Numbered from the stretch's first letter, positions 23,591 to 36,833 are shown. The stretch is 64,000 nt of DNA from Allium sativum (GCA_030737875.1 CM060915.1:565734577-565798576); one strand, 5' to 3'. Notes: generated from the sequence alone by a model not told the origin. Numbers and translations: made by a program.

Positions 23591-25119
23591 ATGGCGTCAG
23601 GTGGCGAGGAGGGTGGTCCATCGTCGGAGTTATCCCGTCCTGTGGTCTGGCTTAAGCCAAAAGCATAAAAAGGGTAAAAACTAAGTTTTTAGTATAAATT
23701 TAATTTAAGTACAATAAATTATTTAAATTGTTATTCTAGCAACCATGTTTTTTTTCCCGTTTATCACAGGGGGTTTGAGTTGGAGCCGTCCAATACCGTT
23801 TTGAGGATATCAAAACGTGCTTATCAGGCTTGCATGGCTGCATGTTGGCCCACTTGGAGCTCGATACCCGACTTAGTTAAGGAGACCATATGGCAGGATT
23901 TTTTGGTACGTATGTATGATATAACATTTCTTATATTAAGTACATGCTCCTATTTGATAACTTTATATGTATGCTATTTATATAAAAAACGCAGGGTGCG
24001 ATGGATCTCCAGGAGACGGATTTGGATCTCGTTAAGCACCACTGGAACAGTAAAGTGGCAGCAAATTACAGACAAACAATGAACACTTTAAAATCACGTG
24101 GGAAAAGGCAGTCTTGGGTGAGCGAGTCAGTGTGGAATGATCTACTTACTTATTGGAATAGTAATGAGGACTTTCTGGTAAATTTTACTGCATATTTTTA
24201 ATTTAAATTATTTTATTCAATTATTATGTGATTTAGACTAAGACATTTTTTTTAAATTTAAATGTATAGGCCTCTTCTGAGAGAAATGCAGCTAATAGGA
24301 GCAAGAATCCGGTTACCGATCGAGGTGGTCCAAGTCATTTCAACATCATCGTGAGGATCTGGTATATTTTGTAACTGCACAGTTTAAAATTTTAATTCAT
24401 AACTAGTTAAAATTAATAGTTGATTTAAGTTTAAGTTTTAATTTACATGTGTGCATGCTTATTTCAGGAGAGAGCACGTATGGCTCCTGTGTCGTACTGG
24501 GATGTTTTCGAGCATACACATGCATTGAGTCAGACTGACGACACAGGCTCAGTTTCGTACACTTGGGACCATGATGATAAGGCGCGTGAGAGATATGTAA
24601 GTATAAAATAGTTAAGTAGACTTATAATTTAATTAAAATAGTGTTATCTAAATTTATTTTATTTTTGTTTAACAGGAGAAATTTCAGGAGCAAAGGGCAC
24701 ATGTACTGGAAGCTACAGGGAGGACTGAGCTGACCAAGGAAGATGAGGACAAGATATTTGATGATGTCCTGGATCCTGCTACCCGAAACAGACGATATGG
24801 TTATGGAAATCTAAAGGTAATACTAAAATTTATAATAAAAACTCAAATGTATTCGAACTACTATTATGAAGTACTGAAAATTTGAAATTATATACAGATT
24901 ACAGCATCTCAGCAGATGTATCAGAAGGCTCAGGAAAAGGAAGAAATCGCACAGTTGAAAGCACAGATTGCAGAGCTTCATGAACGTGATCGTCGCCGTG
25001 AAGAGCAGATGGATTTGCTTAACCAGCGATTGGCGGAGTACATTGCCCAGCACGGTACGACACCTTCATCTTCAGGGGGGAGAGAGTTGATCAGGTTAGC
25101 TTGTTTTGATGTGTTTTGA
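23591..25119 (+). CDS. TNP1/TNPA-like CACTA protein (Transposase_24 family), about seven exons
   Basis: Exons placed from GT/AG sites and continuity: about 23591-23668, 23770-23905, 23995-24177, 24270-24362, 24468-24596, 24676-24816 and 24898-25119. The second exon holds a conserved-looking SKRAYQACMAACWPTWSSIP. Later exons give APVSYWDVFEHTHA and LTKEDEDKIFDDVL. The last has a charged coiled coil (KEEIAQLKAQIAEL). This matches the plant Transposase_24 (Ptta/En/Spm) layout. In En/Spm the TNP1/TNPA protein binds the subterminal repeats and works with TNP2. The first exon meets a stop (TAA near 23666) before its donor, so the 5' part may be broken or its start and splice differ. Exon borders are my prediction. 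Confidence 0.65.
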
Positions 25120-25497
25120 GAGTTGGTGAGCCTTGCTACATGCATGGTAGTTGTATATATTTTGTTATGATGGTTTGGATATGATGTTATGATGTTTTGG
25201 TGATGGTACGGTTTGGACATGGTGTTGGTTATGTTGTTTGGAGATGGTTATGTTATTTTGGACATGGTGATGGTTTGGTGTTGTTTTGGCGAAGTTTGGT
25301 GGTAATCTTATGTAAATATTGGTTAATTTATGTGTTTTGTGTTTGTTTTTTATTCCGTAATGTGTTTGAGTGTATATATGGTTGAGATTGTAAGTTATAT
25401 GCTTGAAATGGAGCAGTTCAGAATGTTTTATATTTGTTGTGTGGCTTGTAGTGGTAAATCTAAAATCTGTAAAAAAAAAAAAAAAAACACCCAGTTT
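25120..25497. other. Low-complexity 3' flank of the TNP1-like gene
   Basis: G/T-rich plus strand with repeated ATGGTTTGG, GATGTT and TGATGG words and a 15-base A run at about 25471. Open frames here are by-products of composition. Confidence 0.6.
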
Positions 25498-25735
25498 TCC
25501 AACGGCGACCAACGGCCTGCGACGACTTACAGGTCATTCCATACAAACGACTTCCAACGGCCTATTTGCTCAAAACATCATACACGTGTCCTTATTTATC
25601 AGTTGGAAACCGTTGGAAATTAAGCGTCGTTTGCGTTGGATGCCGTTGATCCGTATACCAACAGATTGACCAACGGGGTTTCCAACGGCCGCCAACGGCC
25701 CCTGGCCGTTGGAAACCCCTGTTCCTCTTGTAGTG
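25498..25735. repeat. CACTA-1 right subterminal repeats and terminus
   Basis: Seven or more CCAACGG or CCGTTGG heptamers lie in the last 240 bp, ending GGCCGTTGGAAACCCC...CTCTTGTAGTG. ATT (25736-25738) completes the target duplication. Confidence 0.88.
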
Positions 25736-25738
25736 ATT

Positions 25739-28700
25739 TGAGCGTTCTATTTCGAATGATTATTTAATTTCATCGTCAATTGTCGTTGGGCGTTTTATAT
25801 TCGTACCGATATACATGAATTTCACATCGTAAATTATGAAACACAGCATTTACTAGTTTGAATTATATAAACATACATTCAATTTCATTATATAAACGAA
25901 TTATATATTATAAATCTATTTATTATTCCAATTCAATTCAATATTAAATAATATATTAAATATTTGATTATCAAAAATACGGGACGTTACAGCTGTAGTA
26001 AGAGATAACTCTATGGTAGATAATCTTCTATTACTACAGGATGATCGTGTATTCAAAATCACTTTCCTTCACCTAACCAGTTAAACTCTCTTTTTATTGG
26101 TTAGATTATTTATAACCTTTCTTGCTTTTTGCTACATTTGGAAGAAACAAATAAATTCCTATCCTGTAATTCAAGTTGTACATTCAGATATTCTAAAATT
26201 TTCAGATCCAACATATTTGTATGGAAGCTAAGCTTTGCGCGTGATGCTTTTCCAAAAAAATGCCCAATATTTCTTGATCAGTTTCGGTTGTAACATTTCA
26301 ATCGGTTTTTGCTGATAAGTAAATACATATTATCGTTGCTTCTTCTTTTTAATTAAGTTGTGTTATTAGATATACATTATGAGGATTTTCTCCATTTGCA
26401 ATTTAGGATTTCCAATTGGTCATATAATTTATAGCATACCAAGTAAAAATGTCCATGTACCAAATATATGTAACAGTCATACGTTGATTTTGGAGTACCA
26501 ATTAAGTGTATATGACAGTAGTTGTAATTTGTGCAACTTTGCTCAATTAACATTTTAATTTTTTCACACACGATTTTTTTTACTTTCATACTTTATTTCC
26601 ACAAATATTAGATAAAAAATCCATTGTTGATCACGTAAGAATATATTGTTCTACATACATATAACAATCAATTTATATTTTTTATACTTATCTTACAAAT
26701 ATTTTGGTTATTCAGCCTACTTAGGTTTTCGATGACCAACACTGAGTTATACTTAGAGTTTGAGAATTGTTTTCGATATAATATTATTATTGTAAACATT
26801 TATGGCTATATAGTGGGTCATGTTTAAATAAGAAGTATAAAACTGAGCAAATTGTTGACTGCAGTGTTGCTAATTGAATCAAATAACTGGAATAATTGAG
26901 GTTTAATTGACACTAAATAATCTTTAATGTTTGCTGACTGCATGAATACATTGGCGTCGGATTAAGTCAGTGTGCTTTAATAAATCATTGCCTACAATAT
27001 ATTCAAATAATGATGTTTAAGTTTGTCTCAATGATGCAACTCATGGAACTTAAATGAGGCATAAATGAGAGCTGAATTAATTCTTTTGAACATTCGAAAT
27101 TCTTGCTATATAAATTGAGGATTTAAATGGATTATAGGCTCTAATGTTTGTGTTTCAGTCCAGGGCTTAAATGAATCAAGGCATCAAATGACTTTTTTTT
27201 TAATTCAATGTCCGAATGAATTTAACACTTCAAATTCAACATAGAATATCAGTCCAATTAAAATTACGTGACAACAAATACTCAGACTTTATAGTCATTG
27301 GAGCCTTTTTCATTTATCACAACTATACTACATTTTTGGTTTCCGCACAGAAAAATGTGGATGCATTGAAATCTATTTATCCTGCTACTGTTATGTGATA
27401 CTAATATATTCATTGACAATAATCAACGTCCTTAAACATGTTGTATGTTTGTGTTACTAGCCTATACCAGATTATACTTCAATGTTTTTTCCCCAGCTAT
27501 AGGTCTGGCCTTGCTGATTTTATGTGCTTCATGTTTGTTTCTAGCATATGTTAGGCACTCATTTTTGAATTATACGTCTACCATGACTAAGTGTTTACTG
27601 TTAGTTTTGATGTTTTTTACTTGTGTTAAGCTGATGATTATTTCACGTCCAATATGATTTTAGTGAATTACTTCAATATGATAATACAACGGCAGAATTT
27701 ATATAAATGCACGATGTTTAGTTCATAGTGTTGGGAATATCAATTTATTGATCGAGAATGTCGTTATTGTTTGATACGCTTAAATGTACACTTTTTCTGT
27801 TAGAATATTTTTGCACATCTATTTTTATTTTTATTTCTACCGTATTTATATTAATTGATGAAGATACAACCTATATTTATCGTAGTATGTCGTCCTTTTA
27901 TACGACCTATGAATAAATATTCATAGTATCACTTATGGAACTCATAACAAGTATAAGGGTAAAGCTATTGGTTGGAAAGAAAAAGAGTCATAATTCCTCT
28001 TTGCTATCAAAATTTCTATTAAGTAGATTTTATTCCTACTAGGACTATTATTTGGAAGATTAGGGCTGGGCATGTCTCAATTAGTTGGACTAAGACAAAG
28101 TTATATTACATGAGTAACAAAACAACTGTAGTATCATTGACTATCTTTACGCGTGTGTGTGTGTGTATTAATTGGGTTACTAAAGTTCGCTGATTTTACA
28201 TGTGCTTCTACATTCTACAAACTGTCAAATTATTGACTTTGACGTATTTTATTGGAAATTTGGGTAGATGTGTTTAATTAGTTTGGGTATGTGTGTATTT
28301 CTCATGGTTTGTCTTTGTATATATTTGTACAAAATGGTTTTCTTCGCCTGTCTAAAGGTAAACCTTTGGATTTTGATTTCCTTTGAAAACCAGAGAAAAA
28401 ACTCACCACATGCATGAACATTTAACCCATTGTACCTATATTTTCATAGTTTGGTACAAAAGAATTTATTACAATCAAAGAATAATCATTACAAAAATAA
28501 ACAAGAATGGATAAGTTAATCACAGAGCCTAGATAATTAGATTTTACACGTAAAATTAAGTATCAATATGTCGAGTTTCCATGCCATAAGCAATACTTCT
28601 TCATATTGAATTTTTTTTTACGATACATCTGCAGATGGCCTCATTTTTGTGATACTTCTATGGATGGCTTATGTTTTTCCTTGGTGATGACCAAATACAA

Positions 28701-29532
28701 TCTATTTTCACTAAATGCTTTCTCACTTTGGCTATCCACAGTAACCTGCTATATGTTTGAATCTATTCAGCCATGTATTTCATTTGTTTTATAATATTTT
28801 AGCATGCTTGAATCTAGAGCATGGCTTGAATATGTATTAGATTTTCAGTGAAGGCAATTTTTATATACAAATTTTAATACACTTGATATGAGTTTTTCAA
28901 ATGATTACTTTCCTTCCAGTTATTTGTGTAAAATCTTACATGTTTTTCTTTGTTTAAAAGCTATTCAAAGGCATCAGAAGTTGTGGCATCGCAACCTAAT
29001 GTCTCCCTACAAACAGGGGTATTAGAGGTTTTTTAAATATCAAAATCGCAGTTATGGCATCGCAACCTAATGTTTCCCTGCAAATAGGCGTACTAGAGAT
29101 ACATTGATATAATTGAAGTTTTTCTTTAAACATCGTAATATGCAGGGACACTATTCACAATGTTTAAAAAAAAAATCTTTGCTGATACAAAACTACTAAT
29201 CATGATTAGACCTGATCAGATTAGCAATGATCGCAGCGTAAACCATTCAGATATGCATAGAACCTAACCTATCAGTAAATAAACTGCATTAGATCAATTA
29301 TTTATAGAGTTAATTATTGACAAATGACAAATTGAGGGGAAGATTGGAACGACTATGGTCGAACTTATGTGCAGTTTCATTTCATGTAAGTTTGCTAAAA
29401 CGTTGGTTCTAATATATCTACTCATGTCCATTGTGTTCTTACCACTTCCACTATTTGTTGTTTTATCAACGTATTATTAATTAAGATAAAATGGTTTTTT
29501 TTCCCTATAGTAAGAGATGTTCACATTGCATC
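25739..29532. other. AT-rich intergenic sequence, no gene seen
   Basis: About 3.8 kb without a supportable gene, LTR or transposon end. Short open stretches occur (for example 27216-27398 and 27445-27657), but none resembles a known family and codon use is not gene-like. A degenerate tandem duplication lies at about 28975-29098. It may be old transposon debris or host intron or intergenic DNA. Confidence 0.5.
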
Positions 29533-29537
29533 ATTAT

Positions 29538-30213
29538 TGTAAGGGGTGATCAATCCCTTGCAGCGGAAAAACCTGAATAGGATCTTGCACTTATGTGATA
29601 GAACAAACAGCTTGAAATGAATCTCAATCACAGATTAAAAAAAATAGAGAACACAGAAATTTATAGTGGTCCACTGTCGCAAGATAGTGTACGTCCACTT
29701 CGATGGAGAAGAGATTTTATTAATATATTCAGGAGATTACAGACTCTTTTTTAATGTAGAGCAAAAGAAATGAAAAATACAATGATCTCACCTCACATAG
29801 CATCCTCTATGTTTCTCTTTAAATAGAGAAAAAAAGGTTACTTGGGGAAGAAACAATTGATTTGTGTAAAATAGATCAATCTATGGAAAACTAATATCTC
29901 ATTAATGGTCATATAATTGATTGATAAATTCCCTTTTCTCCATCAATCAATCCCATTAATTAATTGCCATATGATTGATTGATAATTTCTCTTTTCTCCA
30001 TCAATCAATCCCTTTTGCAATTTTAGTCTCTTTCCGTTTCTTTTCTTCATGAAACATGCCAACTAATTAAATGATAAATATTTCCAATATCTCTTATTCA
30101 TTAATATTCCTTCCATTTATTTCCATTCATTCCTTGCACAAAACAGGTAACGAAATTACCATGCATATCTTCATAATTAATTAGATATGGAAATATTGTA
30201 TCATTAAATTCCA
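29538..30213 (-). repeat. 3' LTR of the copia element
   Basis: Plus-strand limits TGTAAGGGGTG to AAATTCCA. It matches 49603-50277 with scattered differences. The minus-strand polypurine tract AAGGTGGAG lies next to it at 30219-30227. The interval 30228-30480 is the 3' untranslated part. Confidence 0.92.
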
Positions 30214-30480
30214 ATAATCTCCACCTTGATACAATATCTCATGCAACCTAGAGACTCCAATGTGAATGCTTCCCAATGAGTTCCTGGTAAAGCCACCCCT
30301 CATTGCACTTTGTCAGTGAACTCCGGCAAGGCTACCGCCCACCAACAAAGTGTTGGAAGCATTCAAAAACAAGATAAACATTGTGCAACCAACTCCCATC
30401 TCTTCATACAAGAAGAATACCACATCTTCTCTTGACTTCAACCAAGTCACTCTCTTCCCCATTGTGCCACCATGTGGCAC

Positions 30481-32992
30481 CTAGCACTTCATCAAGTGAA
30501 TCAAGTTCGAGCAATGCTCGAACTTAGTAGCAGGTAATGCCTTTGTAAACATGTCTGCTGCATTTTCATTTGTGTAAATCTTCTGAAGACGAACTAACTT
30601 CTCCTCATTCATAGAGATAAGGAAAGATTCTCTTACCTCTATATGCTTTGTTCTAGAACTGAAAGCCAGATTTTCAGCTAAATGAATTGCGCTTTGACTG
30701 TCACAATTCACCAAACAAGCATCTTGCACGAAGCCCAAATCACACAATAACTTCTTCAAATAAAGTGCCTCCTTAGCTACCTCAACTGCAGCTATCAGCT
30801 CTTCCTCTGTAGTAGATAAAGCAACTATAGTCTGCACCCTCGCTCTCTAACTAATAGTTGTTCCTCCAAGTGTGAACACATAGTCTGAGGTTGACTTCCT
30901 TCTATCTCTATCTCCGGCATAGTCTGAATCACAGAATCCAACCAAGTTGAAATCCTTATTTCTGCCGCAAAAAAGAAGCCCATAATCTGATGTTCCTCTA
31001 AAATATCTAAAAATGTACTTCACTGCCTCCCAATGCGATTTTGCTGGATTTGCCGTGTATCTACTAACTAATCCAACAGCTTGAGCAATGTCAGGTCTAG
31101 TGCACACCATAACATACATCAAGCTACCTACTGCACTGGCATAAGGCACCTTCTTCATATAGGCCTTGTCCTTTTCTGAGATCGGAGAGCCCTGATTAGA
31201 AAGCTGTATATGCAAAGGCATGGGTGTACTGATAGCCTTTGCACCATCCATGCTAAACCGAGCGAGCACCTTTTGAATATATTCCTTTTGAGTAAATCTC
31301 AAAATTCCAAGCTTTCTATCTCTTTGGATTTCCATCCCCAAAATTTTCTTTGCTTCTCCAAAGTCTTTCATATCGAATTCCGCTTTTAATTTCAATTTCA
31401 ATGCATCAATTTCAGCTTTATCCTTGGAAGCAATCAACATATCATCCACATACTAAAGTAAATACACCCAATTATTATTCTTTAAATGCTTAAAATAAAC
31501 ACATGCATCTTTAGTACTACGATTAAAACCATGTGAAAACATAAAAGAATCAAACCTTTTGTACCATTGTCTAGGCGACTGTTTTAGACCATAAAGAGAT
31601 TTCTTCAACTTGCATACCCAATCTGACTTTCCATCTACAATAAATCCTTCTAGCTGCTTCATGTTAATGGTTTCTTCCAAGTCACCATGCAAGAAAGCGG
31701 TCTTCACATCAAGTTGTTCTAACTCCAAATCGTAAGCGGCAACTATTGCAAGTAGGATTCGAATTGAAGTTTGTCTAACAACTGGAGCAAATATTTCATC
31801 ATACTGTAGCACCTTTCTTTGTGAAAACCCTTTGGCTACTAATCTTGCCTTGTATCTACCATCATCTTTTACCTTGAACACCCACTTGAAACCTATGGCT
31901 TGGCACCCTTGAGGTAGTGGTACCAAATCCCAAGTCTTGTTCTTTTGCAAAGACTGTATCTCCTCTTCCATAGCGCAATTCCACTTCGAGTTGTCACTCG
32001 ACTTCATGGCTTCTTCAAGGCTCAATGGTTCATCATGAATTACATGTAAAGCATACTCAAATTGATCATCAAGGCTCAAATTTGCATACTGCCAATCTCC
32101 ATATCTACTTGGAGCTCTCTTTTGTCTCTGACTAGCCCGAATGACTATATCGCCCGACTCTCCTTCAGCTCCACCTTGAACTCCACCTTGAGCTCCACCT
32201 TGAGCTGAATCATCTCTAGCTTCATGACCATCACCGTCACTACTAGAGGAAATATGTGGACTATCATGTGATGTATCTTCAACTGCTCTGTCACTATTAT
32301 CAATAGTGATAGCTCTACTTTGGGTTTGAAAACTGGGAATCTCGGTCTTTTCAGGCTTCTCATCAACTGAGTCTGAACCCTCTGATAAACCTTCCAAAGG
32401 TTTGAACATTGCTGACTCATCAAAAGTCACATGTCTGGAATGTATAACTTTCTTCGTAATTGGATTCCAAATTCTATATCCTTTTATGCCATCTGTATAA
32501 CCAAGAAAAAAACACATTTGGAGGCCCTAGGCTCCAACTTGTCATGTCCTGTATTGTGAACATAAACTGGACACCCAAATATACGAAAATAACTTAATAA
32601 AGTGTTTTTACCTCTCCATACTTCCTCTGGAATCTTCCCATCAATGGCTGAGCACGGAATCCGATTAATAATATGTGCTGCAGTCGAAATAGCTTCAGTC
32701 CAAAAACCCTTAGACATGCCCGTAGTCAATATCAAGCAACGAGCCTTTTCAACTAGAGTCTTATTCATTCTCTCAGCAAACCCATTGGATTGCGGATCAC
32801 CAGGTGTAGTAAAATGTCTTCTAATACCACGCTGTCTGCAGTAGTCGAGGAACTCTTTAGAGACATATTCGCCACCATTGTCAGATCTAAGGATCTTCAA
32901 TTTCCTTCCTGTTTGGTTTTCAACAAGAGCTAACCAAACCTTAAACTTCTCAAATACTTCCGACTTAGCTTTCATTATATACACCCAAACCT
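30481..32992 (-). pseudogene. copia pol, 3' half: integrase end, reverse transcriptase, RNase H
   Basis: Reading down the minus strand: the integrase core resumes at 32992 (WVYIMKAKSEVFEKFKVW) with Asp in LRSDNGGEY and Glu in FAERMNKTL. The frame then shifts at an A/T run near 32510 (FLGYTDGIKGY). Reverse transcriptase follows (KARLVAKGF, QLDVKTAFLHGDL, then YVDDMLIASKD at about 31450) and RNase H ends the frame at 30481. Stops interrupt just before YVDD (about 31453) and in RNase H (about 30847). Similarity in style is to the TNT1-94 polyprotein. It is not functional as it stands. Confidence 0.9.
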
Positions 32993-33202
32993 CACTACAA
33001 CAAAAAACAATTTTCGCAACAGGCGATATCTGTTGTAGTAGACCTATTGCAACAGGCCTGGGCCTGTTGGTATAGCCGAAGTTGCTAAAAGACTGCAACA
33101 TTTTCTGCCTGTTGCAATAAGATGTTGCGGTATCCTTTTTTGCAACAGGTTTTTGCTATTGCAACAGATCATTTTGCAACAGTATATGCCTGTTGCTATA
33201 GA
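32993..33202. repeat. CACTA-2 left terminus and subterminal GCAACAG repeats
   Basis: About ten copies of GCAACAG or CTGTTGC lie in 210 bp, often as TTGCAACAGG, in both orientations. Confidence 0.85.
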
Positions 33203-33600
33203 TCCATAAATCTATAAAAATAAAAAATTACAGCTTAAATATATGACATATTAAATGTATTCGTTTTTGTAATAGTGTATATCACAAAATATGATAATTA
33301 AATAAAATTTTTATTTTAACAAAGTTTTAATACTACAAATAGTTACAACAAAAGTTTCTACAATTTTCATACACCACTCATGTATAACAATTTCTTCTCT
33401 CGCACAACATATTTTTTTCAAATAGAATATTTTCTAATCATATTTCTGTTTGTTCGCAACAACTACGGAAGCCTCTTTTTTTCTTGGACGGCGATATCCA
33501 TATCGATCAATATTAGACTACTTTGGTCTCATTATCAATATCATGAACAACATATGTAGATTGCGCCTTGCTTCAAAAGATGACTTTCTTTGGGGATATT
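33203..33600. other. CACTA-2 internal sequence left of the gypsy insertion
   Basis: AT-rich, no gene. On the minus strand a short frame with RYGYRRPRKKEASVVVANKQ (about 33450-33512) would have continued into the sequence now at 43857-43930 before the gypsy element inserted. Stops interrupt it. ATATT at 33596-33600 is the left target duplication. Confidence 0.5.
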
Positions 33601-36600
33601 TGTAACAACCCGAATTTTTGAATAACATGTTATAACATAAATCAAGGCAGAATTAAACTGTAAAATCTAAATCAAGGGAAACGGGCTGTGCCATTACGTT
33701 CTTCTCGGAAAAATACGCGAAATAGAGTCCGAGTTTTCGAAAAACGGAGTCCGTATGACCAAGTTATGGCCCAATGAAGTTTTCAAAAAATTTCGAGCCC
33801 GAAAACAGTTCAAATTCGAATTCAGATTTAAATTTCAACCAAAACAGGATAGGCGGGAATTCTCCTGCCCAGGCAGGGTCGACACAGGGGTCGACACCCC
33901 TGTCGACCCCCCCCAATGGGTCGACACCCATGTCGACCCCCATGTCGAACCAGGGGTCGACCCCCCCGGTCGGACCAGTTTTTCTGGTGCACCATTTGTG
34001 ACGTGTTGAGTCTGCTCTGGAAGCTTCTGACGGGATTTGACGGACCTGATGTGTTTTAGGGTTAATTCTATGGTCTAAACTAACCTAATCACCTATAAAA
34101 AGACCCCTAGACCTAGCCTAAACCCTCATTAATCATTCCTACAACTAAATGCTGCCCAAATGTTTAATCATGGCCTCCACCCTCTTGTCATAGCCTCCAT
34201 CTTCATTCATATGAGAGTTCCTAAGCTTGTTTGAGAGTTTCTAAGCTTGAATTAAGGCCAAAGTTCAATCTTTCTTCATCAAAGCAAGGATCTTTTGCTT
34301 GTTTCTCAAGGGTTTTCATTGAAGCTTGTCATTTGGAAGTGTTTAGAGTTGCTAGTGGCTTCGTCTCAATCTTATTATATATTAATTATAGTCTTCATAG
34401 CATTGTAAGCCCTATACTACTCTTAGATTCTAACTATGAAGTTAAATGTTACATGTTGCAAGTTGAGTTTGGGCCTAAGTATGATATGTGCTTTGATCCT
34501 ATCATGTTATGCATTGATTTACCCTATGCAAGTTTGTAAAGCTATCACCTTGACTATGTGCATAGAAAGCTATGACCTTTGATTTGGAATGTTGCATTAT
34601 GCAACATGAGAACTCTCATAACCTTCATGATAACTTGCATATAATGTTATATGCGAACTTCTAGCCACCATCCTATGTCCTTTATGATCATGTTTCACCT
34701 AGTTGCTTAAGTTGATATTATGCATGTTTTGAGGCCCATGATGTAATATGCAAGTTTATGAACATATTTATGCCTCATATGCCACCATGTTTAACTTGTG
34801 GCCAAACCTCAACCCCTTATGCTATTGTGCATGCTTGTGGCCAAATCAACCTTATGGTATTTGGTATGTTTGAGGCCAAGTCACCTTTCATGTTATCATA
34901 CATGTTGAGGCCATATGCTAGTATGTTGAACCCCTTTTTATCACCATGTTTAATTTGTGATAGACTTTGCTATCTTAGGCCCACCTTGTCACATGGTTAT
35001 GTTCCCTCTTTGATCTACTTGCGTTAATGCGAATTCACGTGCGATGGGAATACGTTATGGGTAATGGGGCAAACTTGAATAACATGAAAACATGACTCGA
35101 AAACATGACATGAAAGTTTGACATGTGTTTATGCTTGAAAACATGGACTTGGACATGACTTCTAGAAAACATGAGAGTGGCCAACTCGGGGTTGGGTTGA
35201 GTTTGTAGCATAAATCTACCCGGAACCGACCGACTTAACTAGTGGCTACAAACAATAGGACCCAATGTGAGAAGTTGGTCATGTTGTGCTTAAACCCGAG
35301 GTTAGACCAAGTTGTGGTGTAAAGCTACCCGGACCCGCCCGGCTTAACTAGTAACCACAACAGGGTCTAATGTGAGAGGTTGGGTGCATTAAATTAATTA
35401 ATGCCACATGATAGGGTTAAGTCATGGACCACTCGAATATACTTAACCACATGAACAGGATGGGTTGATAGGGTTAAGTCAACATGGACACACTTAACCA
35501 ACCCAGTGCTTAGTTGGATAGGGTTAAGTCGTGAACCTTTTTAGGAACACTTAACTAACTTGATACATGGTTTGGATGGGGTTAACCATACTTAACCCAC
35601 TAGAAAACCCTAGTTGCGCGGTCCTTCTCAGCAGTAACCCATTAGGGAGTATCGGATACCCTAGGGACTAGGCTAGGGTGGGGCACGATTACTGGGCTGG
35701 AGTGTAAGTGACCAAAAAGACGGCAAAAGTAGGTGCGCCATAGTAGATTCCGACGGACCATGGTCGTGCACATTGTCCGGGGATGAAAGACAGACTTGGG
35801 CACCAGTAGGTTTTGACTGTGCGTGCTTGTTTCGTGTCAGTGGTTGACACCTTAGGGCCGGATACACCCTAGGGTGGACCTAGCACAGTCGACTATATTT
35901 CATGTTTGGACCGTATGACACCGATACACGACGAGTTAGTCTGATAGGGAGCCGATCGACTAGACCGAGTAGTTGGACCTTGATTTAGGTTATCTCATGG
36001 GTTGGGCCAGCTTTGGGCCAAGGGATCATTTCTTGTTTATACTTGACATGGATTGGGATACTAGTACACACTTGGTGCAACTTAACCTTGTATATGTGAT
36101 GCCACACTTGATCTATCTTGTTAACTTTTCACCATGCCGGTTGTCACCCTACACCTCATCTCTGTTTACATGTTCAGTTAACTTTATTAGTTTTTATACT
36201 AATAGTAGATAGGACTTACCAGTCTTTTTGACTGACCCGTTTTCTTTCGCCTCTTTTCTTCCGTTTCCCCCCCCCCCCGGTTTACAGGGTGGGAACACTT
36301 GTACCTAGCTTGGATCTTTAGCTGCTTTTCTGGATAGCTCATGTACGGTTTGGACTTGAGCACGCTATGGCTTTATTCTACCTTGGGGATAGTTACTTTA
36401 TGTTTCTTTTTCAGTTTTCAGTTTATGTTCTAGACTTTGTTTTATGGGAAAATAATGACTCGGTACTTTGATGTAACTTGACAATGGTTTTGAAATACTA
36501 GTTTTATCCGCTGCTTTACTTACATTGTTTTACTTATATGTTCTATCTTGTGATACCTGCATGCATGTTTACCTCGTTTTACACCCCTCCAAAGCTAGTG

Positions 36601-36639
36601 TCCTTGCTAGAGTGGCACTGGTGGAGGTGGGGTGTCACA
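33601..36639 (+). repeat. 5' LTR of element C
   Basis: TGTAACAACCCG to GGGGTGTCACA. It contains a GTCGAC array (33877-33960), a TATA box CTATAAAAAG (about 34093), three units of about 60 bp with GGGTTAAGTC...ACTTAACC (35411-35605) and a C-run (36267-36278). Confidence 0.93.
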
Positions 36640-36641
36640 TT

Positions 36642-36653
36642 TGGTATCAGAGC
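36642..36653 (+). promoter_or_regulatory. Primer binding site, initiator-Met tRNA
   Basis: TGGTATCAGAGC two bases after the 5' LTR, as in element B. Confidence 0.94.
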
Positions 36654-36833
36654 CTAAGGTTTACAAGATTTGAGCAAAAGGTTCTTAAAACTTACCTTTT
36701 GAAAAACTATTTTCAAAACCAATTAAGTATTTTCCAAGAAAAGTCTAGTTATTTTAAAAAGGCTATTCCCCAAGAGCCATTAGCACTATCCTTTGTTACC
36801 TCGTTCTCAATCTATCTTTTTCTTTGTTTCAGT

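Larger units (their letters stand above)
802..25735 (+). mobile_element. CACTA-1 DNA transposon (En/Spm type), host of two nested insertions
   Basis: The left end reads CACTACAGGAA and the right end, reverse-complemented, reads CACTACAAGAGG. The trinucleotide ATT flanks it at 799-801 and 25736-25738, the 3-bp target duplication expected of CACTA elements. Contents in order: subterminal repeats, leader exon and intron, a TNP2-type transposase pseudogene, a nested LTR element, a TNP1-like gene and the right subterminal repeats. Without the nested 17.5 kb the element would be about 7.5 kb. The transposase gene has several stops and frameshifts, so it cannot supply its own transposase, although its ends look intact and could be mobilised in trans. 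Confidence 0.95.

Noticed and set aside
27216..27657. Possible host exons (two open stretches with hydrophobic products)
   Set aside because: Lengths are within chance for AT-rich DNA, splice sites are weak and I recognise no domain.
33755..34009. Frames with repeated Val-Asp-Thr/Ser-Thr-Pro peptides in the LTRs of element C
   Set aside because: They result from the GTCGAC array read in different frames.
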